64,000 nucleotides of DNA from Mercurialis annua (GCF_937616625.2 NC_065573.1:21095001-21159000), one strand, 5' to 3'; positions 10,451-21,539 are shown, counted from the first letter of the stretch. Program-made: numbers and translations. Notes: generated by a model from the sequence alone, not told the origin.

Positions 10451-11217
10451 CCAAAAATTGAGCCAATTATATCGATTGCAAAAACAAGTCTATGTGTCTA
10501 AACATATGCAAATCGGGGGCAACAAATCATACAATTTAAACAGATCAAGTACAAATTTCAAACATCAACAGCATAATCAAAGTAATAAAACTAACGACAT
10601 TAACAGCAAGTCAGCCAATTCCAAATGCCTCAAGAGTTTAATTTCAGAATGGATTAAGATTAATCCATTCAAACATCTAATTGAATCATCATTCTTGCCC
10701 ATTTCATCTTTTCAAATACACAACACTAAATCTAAATAAAACTAAACCAATTCGACAAATACAAATTTTTTAAAAAGTTTAAAAATTGAGCTTATAAAGA
10801 GGATCAAATGTTTGAAGAAAACAATGGGAAATGTTTCCCACCAAAAAGTGAGTCATTCGTAAACAATCCAAGCACCTGATTTCCATTTCTGAATTAAAAG
10901 AAACACAGAAATAAAAAAAACAGGTACAAAGATTAAAGGGATGCCTCAAAAGATTTAAAATTTCAGATGGGAAGATAAGGGAAACTCCATAGGAAAACCC
11001 TAAAGAGAAACCCTAGAAAAGGAATTAATTTAGCGCACCAATGACTCAAAACGCTTCCATTGTAAATTGAAAGGCGATCTTAAGGGCTGCGCTTATAACT
11101 CATGAAAATCGCGAACTGAAACAAAATTAATTGAGCAATAAGAGGCGGAAATAGATTGCAGAAACCCTAGCTACGTGAGTAGAAGATGAAGAATAGAGGT
11201 GTATTAATAGGGGTGCG
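10451..11217 (-). other. Presumed 5' leader/spacer of the U14 precursor transcript
   Basis: This stretch lies between the promoter block and the first U14 copy. No conserved protein ORF is seen; the 93-codon ORF at 10458-10739 (plus) is antisense and unrecognised. The minus-strand sequence near 11040-11210 looks like a plant 5' leader (pyrimidine-rich, with a telo-like AAACCCTAG on the opposite strand at 11162-11170). A host non-coding transcript with introns cannot be excluded. Confidence 0.4.
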
Positions 11218-11348
11218 TTAGGGTTTTGAGCTATTATTTACTGATTCCACCATGTTGTTTGGGCCGTCAACATCTGTGAAGAAGAGCCAGGCCCATCATC
11301 AAGATAATAAGGCTTTTTTGGAAAATATCATGTTTTCGCAAAATAATT
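11218..11348 (-). promoter_or_regulatory. Telo-box and Site II promoter block of the U14 cluster
   Basis: On the minus strand this block has a telo-box AAACCCTAA (plus 11218-11226) and two Site II motifs, one as TGGGCC on plus (11260-11265) and one as TGGGCC on minus (plus 11290-11295). In plants this pairing is typical of ribosome-biogenesis and snoRNA genes, where Site II binds TCP factors and the telo-box binds Pur-alpha or related factors. The 11253-11348 part is nearly the same sequence as 29713-29809 upstream of the OSCP gene. Confidence 0.7.
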
Positions 11349-11982
11349 GGAGAAAATTATACATATGGGCTAAATAAGGGCTTTTATTATAAAAATGCTA
11401 AGACTCTTAAATTCTTTCATCAATGCTAAATTTTTCTTTATAATTTTGAGCTAATAACGGAGAATTCTTACAGTCTCTACATAAATGATCTCAGCCCTCC
11501 ACTTGTCATATTGGCTTTATATTTTCATAGATTTCATGTCTTATTATTTCACACCTGAACGACAACTTCTTCTGTAAAGCAACCAACCCATACCCCAATT
11601 ATCACTCTCCTAATTAACACTCACACTAACCCACTCTCTCTCCTTCACCCAATGGACAAACCCATAACGGATCCATGGGGTCGAACCTCCTCTTTTTTCG
11701 GCCACCGGAGACTCCACGTGAACCCATGGAGTTTCTTTTCCGTTCTAGGAGTGTTTCAGCTTTAGAAGTATTCAAAGCTCTGACTCTGCCACTATCGAGG
11801 ATTATTATACCTGCTAATTACATCCATTAAAACAAGTTGAAACAAAAATAAAAGCATTGAAAGGACATATAGCAGCCTCAGCTCTAGCATTATTTAGATA
11901 CAAGTTATTCGTGGCTTAACCACAAAAAGAAAAACAACTTTCATGTCCCTGTTTTTCATCAAGGCCCTCATAGGATTCATCT
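11349..11982. other. Intergenic, no gene recognised
   Basis: AT-rich spacer upstream of the U14 promoter. No ORF or RNA gene with supporting features was seen. It ends at the target site of the element at 11993. Confidence 0.45.
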
Positions 11983-11992
11983 ATTTACTAAC

Positions 11993-13216
11993 GAAAAAAG
12001 GATCAATTCACCTCCTCAACTTGGCACGAAATATTAAATAAATCATTTTCACCGTTTTTAGATCAAACATACCCGCAACTATGCACTTCAGCATCAAAAT
12101 CACCCCTCCGACACAAAAACATATAAAAAAGCGAGTGGGATTCTTTAATTACAGATTTTAATCTTAAATCAACACTAATGAAGTCTAATTAACTAATTAA
12201 CCTTAATTATAAGCCCATTTTAATTAACTCTAAATTATCTTAATTAAATCTAAATAAACATAATAATATCTAATTAAACCTAATCTAATTAATTTCTTCT
12301 TCTCCACCAGTTTACAGCCGCCATCACACAATCACAAACCACCTTCTCCATCTCGTCACCACCACGATCCATGTTCTTCAATTCTACCAACCAGCAACTC
12401 CTTCATCGTTTTAGCACCAGCGACAACCACACCACCTCCCTCACCGTGAAACCCAGCAACAACAACAACAACAGAAAAAATCAAAAGAAAAAAAATCAAA
12501 ATTGAGAGCAGCAAACCACCAGCAACAAAATTAAAATCATAAAGCAAACAAATTGAACCAGCCACCATTCCCTACCACTTACCACCATCACCACCGTCGT
12601 TTTCAAAAACAAAAGAAATGAAGGAGGACCGGCGGCGAGGAGGACCCACAGTAAACGGTGAAGAACCAACAGAAAAAGTAGCAGCCGTGGAGAAGGTTGC
12701 CATTTGTACAGGTTCGTTGGTTGCCGCTTGTACAGGTTCGTTGTACTTCAGTTGGAGGACGACCCTGGTTGCTACTCGGAGGTTGCTGGCAAAGAAGACC
12801 TGGGTTGAAAGAAGAAGAAGATTGAAGTTTAAAGGCTTTGTTTCACAAAATTAGGTTAGATTAAGTTTTCTTTTAATTTTGAACTAGGTTTAAATTAAAT
12901 AATAAAAAAAATATAGAAATATCCTTCAATTTTTATGTAAAAGTTAATTTGATTTGTGGAATTGTTAAAAATAATGATTTAATTGAAATTTCAAAATCAT
13001 TATTTACCAATATAAAGAATGAAATAAAAATTAAGTACTATTTTAAACTTTTTTACATTTTTAAATGAGAGTGTAACTCACTCGAGGGGCTGAGAGTGGG
13101 AAAGGACCTTTTTGATGCTAAAGTGCATAGTTACGGGTCTGTTTGATCCAAAAACGTTGAAAATGACTTATTTGATATTTCGTGTCAAGTTGAGGGGGTG
13201 AATTGATCCTTTATTA
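11993..13216. mobile_element. MULE-like TIR element, non-autonomous (AAAGGATCAATTCACC family)
   Basis: Inverted ends of about 130 bp begin GAAAAAAGGATCAATTCACC on the left and are mirrored at the right. They are flanked by a perfect 10-bp direct repeat ATTTACTAAC (11983-11992 and 13217-13226). The interior between about 12300 and 12850 is GC-richer and rich in ACC/ACCACC triplets, with two unrecognised ORFs (12356-12568 minus, 12618-12854 plus) that may be fragments of captured DNA. The ends are related to those of the 1064-1945 element. Confidence 0.85.
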
Positions 13217-13539
13217 ATTTACTAACCCTTCTCTTTGCATAGTTTTAGAGAGGGCTTCAGTCACAGTCGGTGAGTTTATTTTCTTGAAAAATAATGACAA
13301 GTTTTTTGTTGTGTTTTTCAGTTTTGATTCTTGATTTTTATTTTTTATTTTTATACTTTGGAAAAAATATTAGTATTTCTTGATGTTACAGCTATGTTTT
13401 TGGCTCTTTTCTGGTGTTTGAATTTGTTTCTTGGTATAATGTGGTGAATTTAATTTATGTAAAAAAATTAAAAAATAACTAAACATACAAAAAGCCACTT
13501 GAAAGATAAATTTAAATATAATATTATTAAATTTTATAT

Positions 13540-14945
13540 AATGAATACATCGTTTGATACATTTTCAATACATATCTAATACATTTTCGACACATCTCAT
13601 ATATATTAGATAATTATAAATTTACTATTTAAAAAAAATAGTTAATCGACGCATAGATGATTTAATATTTTTTTTAATATTGGATCGGAAAGAAAACTAG
13701 ATGTAGTAAATTGAAGTTTAATTAATTGAATTAATTAAACTTTTTATTTTTTATTTTTTTATTTTTATCGATTTAATTGAATCAACCGATGAATATTTAA
13801 TACATACAAAAGATATTTTAAAAAAATATTTGATACATCTACGATACATATAAGGTACACCTCGAATACATATCCGATACATTTACAATACATATTTGAT
13901 ACATATTCGTTGTTCGGAACCTTTTTCTTATTGTCTTTTCTTAAGTTTTATTACTACTATTTTTATACATCTCAAAAACTTATCGAAAATTTTATTACAT
14001 GTATTACACATATATTTTGTATACATATTTGATATATCTCTGATAAATAATTTATATATATGATAGATATATTTTTAAAATGTATTAAACAGATACATTG
14101 TTGACATATAATTTATACATGATATATACATCCTTAATATATGTCTTTTAGATGTATTTGTTATATATCTTTCATATACAACTAAAACATGATAAAATAT
14201 CCTTAATATGTATCATTGATAAATATTTTATACAATTTACAGAGCATGTGGCATATTTTTATTTTAATATATGTTATAGATACATTTCAACTACCCGTAA
14301 ATTATATATTCAATGCGTTAAATATACAACTCAAATACACATACTATACATATACGATAGAAATAGTTTAGACGCATAATGAGAAATTGTTGCAAATAAA
14401 GAGAAAAATATATTTTCATGCTAATGAAGTGGATAATATTGTTATTAGTTCTTTTTTTGTGTATATATCATGTATGTTAAAGATATTTATATCGAGTAAC
14501 ATATAAAGATGTTATTGATGCGTGAATTTCAATTAAAGTATGTGATTGGTGTATCTTTAATTTAAAATATATTATATATACACTTCAAAGACAATAATAT
14601 ATCAAATAATATCAATAACATTTTGATATTATATATACACCTCATAACTTATTATTTTTATGCTTCAATTTATAGTGAATAGTAACATATCAAAATATTA
14701 TTGATATTATTTGATGCGTGAATTTTAATTAAATCACGTGATACATATATATATATATATTTTAATTTAAAATATATTATAAATACACTTTAGAGACACA
14801 CAAATAATATATATTAATAATATATTTATTTATTTATAAATTTATTTTTATTTTAGAAATATGAAAAAATAATAATCAGATATGTCCATGATACATATCT
14901 GATACATAACAAATACATAAATGATACATGTTTGAATTTTTAACA
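13540..14945. repeat. GATACAT-rich degenerate repeat block
   Basis: The motif GATACAT and close variants (AATACATAT, GATACATAT) recur irregularly at roughly 10-20 bp intervals, with breaks, over about 1.4 kb. It reads as an old, diverged minisatellite. Short ORFs such as 14152-14379 (plus) are translations of the repeat. No gene is seen. Confidence 0.65.
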
Positions 14946-15045
14946 AACTGACACGTGACTGAAGCACGCATCTGACGCGCGTGTCAGACGGATGTCAGAC
15001 ACGTTTCTGACGCGTTTTTGACCTATTCTGACGCGTTTTTGACCT
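14946..15045. repeat. Short TCTGACGCG repeat patch
   Basis: TCTGACGCG, GTCAGACACG and 'TCTGACGCGTTTTTGACC' variants are repeated four to five times. The patch is GC-richer than the GATACAT block it borders. Confidence 0.7.
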
Positions 15046-15169
15046 TTTTTTATTTGTTTTGTGTGTGTCATGTGTTGCACTCTCATTGGGAAGGTATTAA
15101 ATGTAAAGTTTCAATTTTTTGAGGTGCTCATGTAATATTTAACCAAATTTAGCATTATTGTTATTTTCT

Positions 15170-15440
15170 TTCTCTTTTTGTATAGTTTTGTTATTTTCTC
15201 AAATAATTGTATCTATGTGTGTGGATTTTCAAATCATTACAAAGACAAATTGTTCAATCCAACCGTTGCGACATGTTATCTGTGCAATAACTAATTATGT
15301 ATTAATTATGTGAAATTTTTAATGATTAAAAAAATAAATAATAATCAAAAGATTGTCAATCGCATGTCTATTCTCAATAAAATATATTAAATAATAAATA
15401 ATACTCATGCTTTTCATTAATTTGTTGTTATAAATAACTA
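15170..15440. repeat. Dispersed repeat, copy 1, left part
   Basis: About 270 bp is similar in order and orientation to 30885-31100 (shared text includes 'CAATCCAACCGTTGCGACATG' versus 'CAATACAACCGTAACAACATG', and 'TTTTTAATGATTAAAAAA'). The copy continues at 17090-17565 after a break containing the TRIM. Nothing coding is recognised. Confidence 0.65.
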
Positions 15441-15487
15441 CACATGTGAAAGGTTTGTTGTCCTTCCTCTGCGGAAGGTTTGCTGTC

Positions 15488-15596
15488 TGTTAGATTCCAT
15501 CTTAAAACCAATTGGTATCAAGTGGAGGTGCCCAACTAATATATAAACACAAGTCCATTCACACACACAACCAATGTGGGATTTCCCACTTCAACA
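15488..15596 (-). repeat. TRIM LTR A (3' LTR of the compound element)
   Basis: This 109-bp LTR starts TGTTAGATTCC and ends TTCAACA in plus orientation. It has TATATAA-like text at its centre and appears identical to LTR C. The polypurine tract is directly adjacent on the right (plus CTCCCCCTC). Confidence 0.92.
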
Positions 15597-15708
15597 CTCC
15601 CCCTCACGGGTAGCGTGTACGGGCCGAGCAACAAAGTCCCCCCTCACGCACATCTCACGTGGGCCAGGCCAAACTCAAATTGTGTGAATGGACAAGGCTC
15701 TGATACCA

Positions 15709-15817
15709 TGTTAGATTCCATCTTAAAACCAATTGGTTTTAAGTGGAGGTGTCCAACCAATATATAAACACATGTCCACTCACACACACAACCAATGTGG
15801 GATTTCCCACTTTAACA
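15709..15817 (-). repeat. TRIM LTR B (internal LTR)
   Basis: This LTR has the same 109-bp length and ends as A and C but about seven substitutions. On the minus strand it is followed immediately by the intact initiator-Met primer-binding site (plus 15696-15708). It is an older, internal LTR carried within the compound element. Confidence 0.92.
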
Positions 15818-15921
15818 CTCCCCCTCACGCTTAGCGTGTACGGGCCGAGCAACAAAGTCCCCCCTCACGTACATCTCACGTGGGCCGGGCCAAACTTAAA
15901 TTGTGTGAATGGACAAGGCTC

Positions 15922-16614
15922 TTTTTTTTTAATAAAGAATGAATAATAATATGATTATCAAACAAATGACAGCAGCTGACTCTTTCATTCTTTCTACTAC
16001 ACTTTTTAATAATTCTTAATACTCTCAAGACCGCATATATACTTATATATGGGGTAGCTTAAAAAAAATTAAAAATAAAAAAGCCATTCAGGCAAAACCA
16101 AGCAAACAACATAACACTTTTAAGTTGCAGAGAATCGGCACATACAAATTTAAGCTTGAGGCTTATCCCATTTGAGGGGCTTCACCACCTCCCATGTGAA
16201 ATCGGGGTCATCCCTTCCGAAGTGACCATAGGCAGCAGTCTTCAAGAACCTGCCGTTACCGCCTCTCTTCAAATCCAGGTTGATCGACATCATACCGGGC
16301 CTGAAATCAAAGTTCTCCTTCACAATCTTGAGAATCTCTCTGTCTGGGATCTTTCCGGTGCCGTAAGTATCGACAAACACGGACAATGGCTTTGGCACAC
16401 CAATGGCATACGACACCTGAACAATGCAACGAGGAGCAAGCCCGTTGGCGACGATGCTCTTGGCTGCCTGCCTAACAATGTAGGCTCCACTCCTGTCGAC
16501 CTTGGTGGGATCCTTTCCGGAGAAGGCACCACCTCCGTGGGCTCCCCAGCCTCCATAAGTATCGATAATGATCTTACGGCCAGTGAGACCAGCATCACCA
16601 TGTGGGCCACCAAT
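15922..16614 (-). pseudogene. S-adenosylmethionine synthetase 3' cDNA fragment captured in the TRIM
   Basis: The minus strand from 16614 to 16150 reads in one frame as the last 154 codons of SAM synthetase (methionine adenosyltransferase). It starts at [12 protein letters not shown], continues through [20 protein letters not shown] and ends [10 protein letters not shown] plus stop. The full enzyme is about 390 residues and makes SAM from methionine and ATP; the N-terminal 60% is absent, so this copy cannot be an active enzyme. A 3' UTR of about 220 bp (15931-16149) ends in nine A residues (plus 15922-15930) joined directly to TRIM sequence. No introns are present, and the copy is in sense orientation to the TRIM. 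Two substitutions from familiar plant sequences are visible (proline in GLAPRC; lysine in GVPKPL). The frame is still open, so the capture appears recent. Confidence 0.93.
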
Positions 16615-16618
16615 ACCA

Positions 16619-16727
16619 TGTTAGATTCCATCTTAAAACCAATTGGTATCAAGTGGAGGTGCCCAACTAATATATAAACACAAGTCCATTCACACACACA
16701 ACCAATGTGGGATTTCCCACTTCAACA
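16619..16727 (-). repeat. TRIM LTR C (5' LTR of the compound element)
   Basis: This 109-bp LTR looks identical to LTR A. On the minus strand it is followed by only TGGTAT of the primer-binding site before the SAM synthetase sequence begins, with AT shared by both partners at the junction. Confidence 0.92.
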
Positions 16728-17089
16728 CTGTCTATTTTTAATGAAGGAGTTATCAAGTGGTGGTTAAACCAGATGATGTGAGTTTGCGGGTGATGGGTGA
16801 TGGATGAAGTTTGATCGAAGATTGATTGAAAACTGCACTTAATTAGCGAAACAGATAATAATTTATTTTTATTTTCGTAAGTAAGATCTGCGAATCAGAC
16901 AGCATGTTGTCTGTTCCATGTCAGGTCATCGGGTTTCGTTTTCGAATTATTCCGAATTTCTTACAAATGTAACTGTTTCATATTCGATTTAATGAGATTT
17001 GATGAATTCAAAAAAAAAAAAAACTACACCACATGTTATATATTAAATGGATGGTTCATAATCCTACATGGTGTATTTTATTCACCTAA

Positions 17090-17565
17090 AAATTTCTCCT
17101 TAAAATGGATTTATATTTGAGGTTAGGTATTATTGAGGTGATTGAATGGTGATTTTTGAAGATCTAACGGTGGTTGTTAAGAAAATGGATGACATAATAG
17201 ATCAGAATAATTATATTTATGGATTGCGGCGGTAAAAACTGGTGAAGATGCGAGTGACAAAAATAACAACTATTGTGATGAAGCATTTGTAATATAATTT
17301 ATTTTTGTGCAAATTTGCTTGAAGAACATTTCATAAAATTTAACATAGTAATAAAACTTGTTTGTCTTTAAAATGGTATATATTATTTGGATTGAGGGCT
17401 GAAAAGAGTAAGTAAAAGTTGACAGGGGTTAAAAAAATGTCAACTTCTATTTTAGAAAAAAAAATTAAATAAGAGATATGGATTTTAAAAAGTTGAGAAG
17501 TCTTTCTCAGCCAACCCAGCAAATTAGATTGTAGGAGAAAGATTAAAAAAATATACATTTTTTTT
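17090..17565. repeat. Dispersed repeat, copy 1, right part
   Basis: The text matches 31205-31570 closely, for example 'GTGATGAAGCATTTGTAATATAA' shortened to its shared core, GGCGGTAAAAACTGGT and 'CTTGTTTGT.TTAAAAT'. Together with 15170-15440 it forms one diverged copy of the repeat seen at 30885-31700. An ORF at 17340-17558 (minus) is not recognised. Confidence 0.65.
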
Positions 17566-19110
17566 ACTCTTTTTTTTATAAATTCATACTGATTTTAGTC
17601 CAATTAAAACTTTTTTTGCCGTAAGATGTAATTTCATTAACGAAATGGACTTCAATAGTCTCAAATCTAGTGACACCAAATGGATTAAAAAATTACAACA
17701 AAACTCATTATCACTAAAAGTTTTTTTTGGCTACTTTATGTGCCACTCAAATACACACTTTTAATAAACTTGAAGAAATAGTATTATAAAAAAAAAATCT
17801 CGACAATCCTGCATAGTAACTTCGCAACCTGTCTCTAATGTCGAACCAATTCTTATGGCATGTATAGTCCTTTTAACATCGCCATCAAAATTTTAATCAT
17901 TTATTCATGTATTTCATTCATTTTGATATTTAGATGGTTAAGAGTAAGCATCATTCATTTTTGTATTTTGATGGTAAATAGTAAGCATCATTCATTAGCA
18001 TTAACATGAACGTTTAACGTATTAAATTGAAACGATGAGGTTTTATTTAATGCAATAACTATTCAAAATGATGAGTAGTTAATATATGAAAAGGTAATAT
18101 ATTATAATTAAATTAGAATGAAAGTACGTCGGTAAACAAGGTATTATTTTGGTCACCATGAAATTTATTAAAATATAAAGTTTAAGTTAGACTTGGAGGA
18201 TGGACTATAAAAGATATTAGTGTGGATACGTGACTCCATAAGATTTATTCTATTTTAACATGTTAGAGGTTAAGATTCACCTCTTCACTGTTTCTTCTCT
18301 ATATATCAAAAAGAGAAAGAGAGACGAGAAAGATAAATTTTGAAAACACAAACCTAACTCAAGCTAAAAAAGAAAATTGAATTATATTATAATTAAAGTT
18401 GTGAATCAAATAAGAAGATACTTGGTAAGTAATTTAAAGTATCTTTGTTAATTAAATTAGGGTTCATCATTTTTATGTATGAATTCTGCATATGTTCAAA
18501 AATTTCATCTCTAGTTTTTTTATCATAATTAAAGTTAAACAACTCCAAATCAAATACTACTTGATTCTATAGAAACTATAATTAGTCTATTATAATTGTT
18601 ATTTTTTGAGTTTAATCATTTTCAATGTTTATCGCAGTGTTACAGTACATAATGTTTTGTTCTTTCTCTGTAAATACAGTTTGATAGTATGTCATTAAAA
18701 CTTGAACAACTCATTGTATTGAGATCTATTTGAGTTTGTTATTTTTGATATATCTTATAGACTCATATATCTACCATTTAATGGTTTTGCAAAATTATAT
18801 TTATATTGAAGTTTGTATAACTTTTAAGGTAAAATACTATGTCTACAATGTAAAACTATGGTTGCACCCCTATCTCCTTGTGTGATTGATCAATTGAGTT
18901 ATACATGTCTAAATGCTATAAAATTCAATTATGTAAAATATCGGGATGATATCTAAAACTGTTAAACTTTGATTTAAGACTAATTTGGTTACTTGGATAG
19001 TAAATAAGGAGAGAATAATTAATTGTACGTTCAGTTTAGACAGTTTAACCTTATTTTATAATAAATTGCATGATTTGTTTTATACTAATCCAATCGATGT
19101 GCTTTCAATA
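17566..19110. other. Intergenic, no gene recognised
   Basis: AT-rich spacer. A TATA-like stretch and GA-rich run near 18290-18340 look promoter-like on the plus strand but no ORF follows. 19105-19260 resembles the left part of a hAT-type MITE (TAGGGGTGTAACTGAG start) broken by the element at 19273. Confidence 0.4.
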
Positions 19111-19272
19111 GGGGTGTAACTGAGTCACGCCAACGCATGGGCTACTCGAAATTGTATTGAAAAAAAAACTCAGGATCGACTCGATGTAAATCGAGCTTGA
19201 GCTACCGAAGTTATATTTTGAGTCAAGTTCGTGTATCAAATTACTCGACCTGAGAGACTCGCGAGCTTAAGG

Positions 19273-20348
19273 CAATGCTTTTAAAACCGGACCGGAGATC
19301 GAATCGGCTTCACCAGGATTCATGGTTCGACCGGTTAAACCGAGTTCAAACAGGTCAACCATATTTTTTAATTATAATAAATATATATAAATTATTTTCA
19401 TTAGAAATACATATATTATAAATTAAAAAATATAATTAAAAATTTAAACAAATTAGTTTTTAAATTTTATGATATAAAATATAATTATAATAATTAATAT
19501 TTAAAATATATAGAATAATTACTCTAAATGAGAAAAAATAATTTATTTTAATAAAAATTGTTATTAAATTAAAATTATACAATTAAAGTTTTTAAATAAA
19601 AACATGATAATATATTTAAATACAATTAATTACTGAATGTGTGAAATACAATTATAATTTATCAACATTTAGGTGTATATAGAATAATTATATTGTAGGA
19701 GGAAAAAAGAAGACAATAAATTTTCGTTTAACGTTTCATCATATTTTTATTTTAAAATTTTAAAATAATTTATTATATGAAATATAATCATAAATAATAA
19801 TATATAAGAGTATATAAAAGAATTATTTTATATGGAAGAGACAAATATACACTTTTTTAATTTTACTGATTATTAATTATTAAGTTGAAAAATATAATAT
19901 GGTATTTTATAAAATATAATTATTAATTTTTTTTATGTATGATAGTATTAGAAAAAGTATAATTATTTTTTTGAGTGAAAATAATATTTTATGAAAGTTG
20001 AAATGACACGTGAGAGAGATAAAATAATGTGGGTAAGAATTGTAATTAATATGAGAGAGAAAAAGAGTGCACATGGGTGAGAGAAATAAAGAGACACATG
20101 GATATGGGACCATACATGCATTTTTGTCAAAAAGGTATATTTTTTTACTCATTTTTTGAAAATCGAATCTGTCCGGATTTTATGCAAAACCGGATTTTTC
20201 CGATTAAATCCGGTTTTTGACCGGTTTTTAACCGGTTTTGACCAATTTTTATGTATCACGATTTTTATAAGAAGCCGGACTAAATAGGTAGACGGATCCC
20301 ATTTAACCAGGTCCGACTAGCCGGTCCAAATCGGTTTTCAAAACATTG
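19273..20348. mobile_element. CAATG-ended, ACCGG-rich TIR element, copy 2
   Basis: This is the best-preserved copy, 1076 bp. The left end CAATGCTTTTAAAACCGG is mirrored by a right end CGGTTTTCAAAACATTG. Subterminal regions are packed with ACCGG/CCGGTTTTTGACC motifs and the core is AT-rich and non-coding. Flanks GCTTAAGG and GCTTAGAA share five of eight bases, a weak sign of an 8-bp hAT-type TSD. The ORF at 19907-20152 (minus) is part of the AT-rich core. Confidence 0.75.
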
Positions 20349-20372
20349 GCTTAGAATACTTTATAATTTACC

Positions 20373-20375
<3 letters not shown>

Positions 20376-20435
<60 letters not shown>
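20376..20435. repeat. (TA)n microsatellite
   Basis: About 60 bp of uninterrupted TA repeat. Confidence 0.97.
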
Positions 20436-20442
<7 letters not shown>

Positions 20443-20543
20443 TTGTACCATAATATATATAAGAAAATCTCAAATTTTATTCATGTTGCTCTTACTCATT
20501 TTTACTTCACTATCTACCATCACCTCTTTCACTACACTCAAAT

Positions 20544-21056
20544 GGCTTAACCCCTGAAAAACCTCCCACCTTTCAATCCCCCTTCGTTTGCACTTTTACC
20601 TTTCAAAATCTCCAATTTTATCCAAATTATCACCTTCCATTTTTAATTGCACCCTAAAAGTATTAAATTTGACTTTTGACACTAGAAAAAAGTTGAAATC
20701 GATACTTTATATTTTAATTCATGGTCTAAATAGTCCTTAATGTTTAAATTTCAACAACAAAACCATATTTAATGATATTTTTAATTGATTTTTATTTTAT
20801 ATAAAAAAAATTAAATTTTAAAATTTAAAGAAATATGGTTTTATTGTTGAAATTTAAACATTGAGAACTATTTAGAATATGAATTAAAATATAAATTATC
20901 GATTTGAACTCTTTTATAGTGAAAAAGGGCTAATTTAATACTTTTAGGGTGCAATTGAAAATGAAAGGTGAGAATTTGGGTAAAATTGAAAATTCTGAAA
21001 GGTAAGAGTACAAATGAAGGGGGTTGAAAGGTGGGAAGTTTCTCACAAGATTAGCC
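20544..21056. mobile_element. Foldback MULE-like MITE
   Basis: Almost the full 513 bp folds on itself. The arms begin GGCTTAACCCCTGAAAAACC and its mirrored partner at the right, and continue for over 200 bp of imperfect pairing. A perfect 9-bp TSD CACTCAAAT (20535-20543 and 21057-21065) is the Mutator hallmark. No ORF is present. A decayed relative lies at about 51650-51890. Confidence 0.9.
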
Positions 21057-21065
21057 CACTCAAAT

Positions 21066-21539
21066 TCTTTCTATTTCATTCTTCCATAAATCATCAGTTC
21101 CTATTTACTCTGGTATCAATTAATTTTTTTTTCTTCTAATTGAAACAAACATGCTTTTTTTCCTCTTCTTCTTTACTTTTATTTTTTTTACCATGAAAAT
21201 GAAATTGATTTATACAATGAAATTAAAATTAAATTGATAGCAACTAAGCATCTGTTTTGTTCACACTAATTCTATGTAATTATATAAATGTTAGTGTTTG
21301 TATTGTGAAGGCCATCGTTTGATCGGCTTAATTTGATACTCTTAATTGGATTTTGCCTTTTATTTATATAACTATAGATTATTTTCTTTAGTCAATTTTC
21401 CAATTATTATATAAATTATAAAATGTATTTCTATGGGCATGTTTTAGTTAATTCTAAAACAAAAACTAGGTCTTAGTTTCTCACATTTAATTCTTCCATA
21501 AATGTACTAACTCATTTCCATTTCGAGAACGAATTCCAA
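21066..21539. other. Intergenic, no gene recognised
   Basis: AT-rich spacer between the foldback MITE and the LTR-like region; nothing recognisable. Confidence 0.5.

Larger units (their letters stand above)
15488..16727 (-). mobile_element. Compound tandem TRIM retrotransposon carrying a host cDNA
   Basis: Three 109-bp LTRs (15488-15596, 15709-15817, 16619-16727), each TG...CA, are separated by two internal regions. On the minus strand the first internal region (right side) carries a SAM synthetase cDNA fragment and the second is only 112 bp. A primer-binding site complementary to initiator-Met tRNA (TGGTATCAGAGCC) directly follows LTR B, and a purine tract (GAGGGGGAG) precedes LTRs A and B. 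A perfect 5-bp TSD CTGTC (15483-15487 and 16728-16732) flanks the entire unit. The outer LTRs A and C appear identical, and both differ from B at about seven positions. No gag or pol is present, as expected for a TRIM. Confidence 0.92.

Noticed and set aside
10640..10692. Box C (ATGATGA) and box D (CTGA) pair on minus strand
   Set aside because: Only about 50 nt end to end, too short for a C/D snoRNA, and the middle is a simple 20-bp palindrome.
12356..12854. Two ORFs inside the 11993-13216 element
   Set aside because: No recognisable domain; composition follows ACC/GGT repeats. A captured fragment is possible but not supported.
16156..16677. 173-codon plus-strand ORF
   Set aside because: It is antisense to the SAM synthetase fragment, whose minus-strand frame gives a clear protein match.
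18230..18470. TATA-like sequence with GA-rich leader
   Set aside because: No ORF, splice-supported exon or RNA gene follows, so a promoter call is unsupported.
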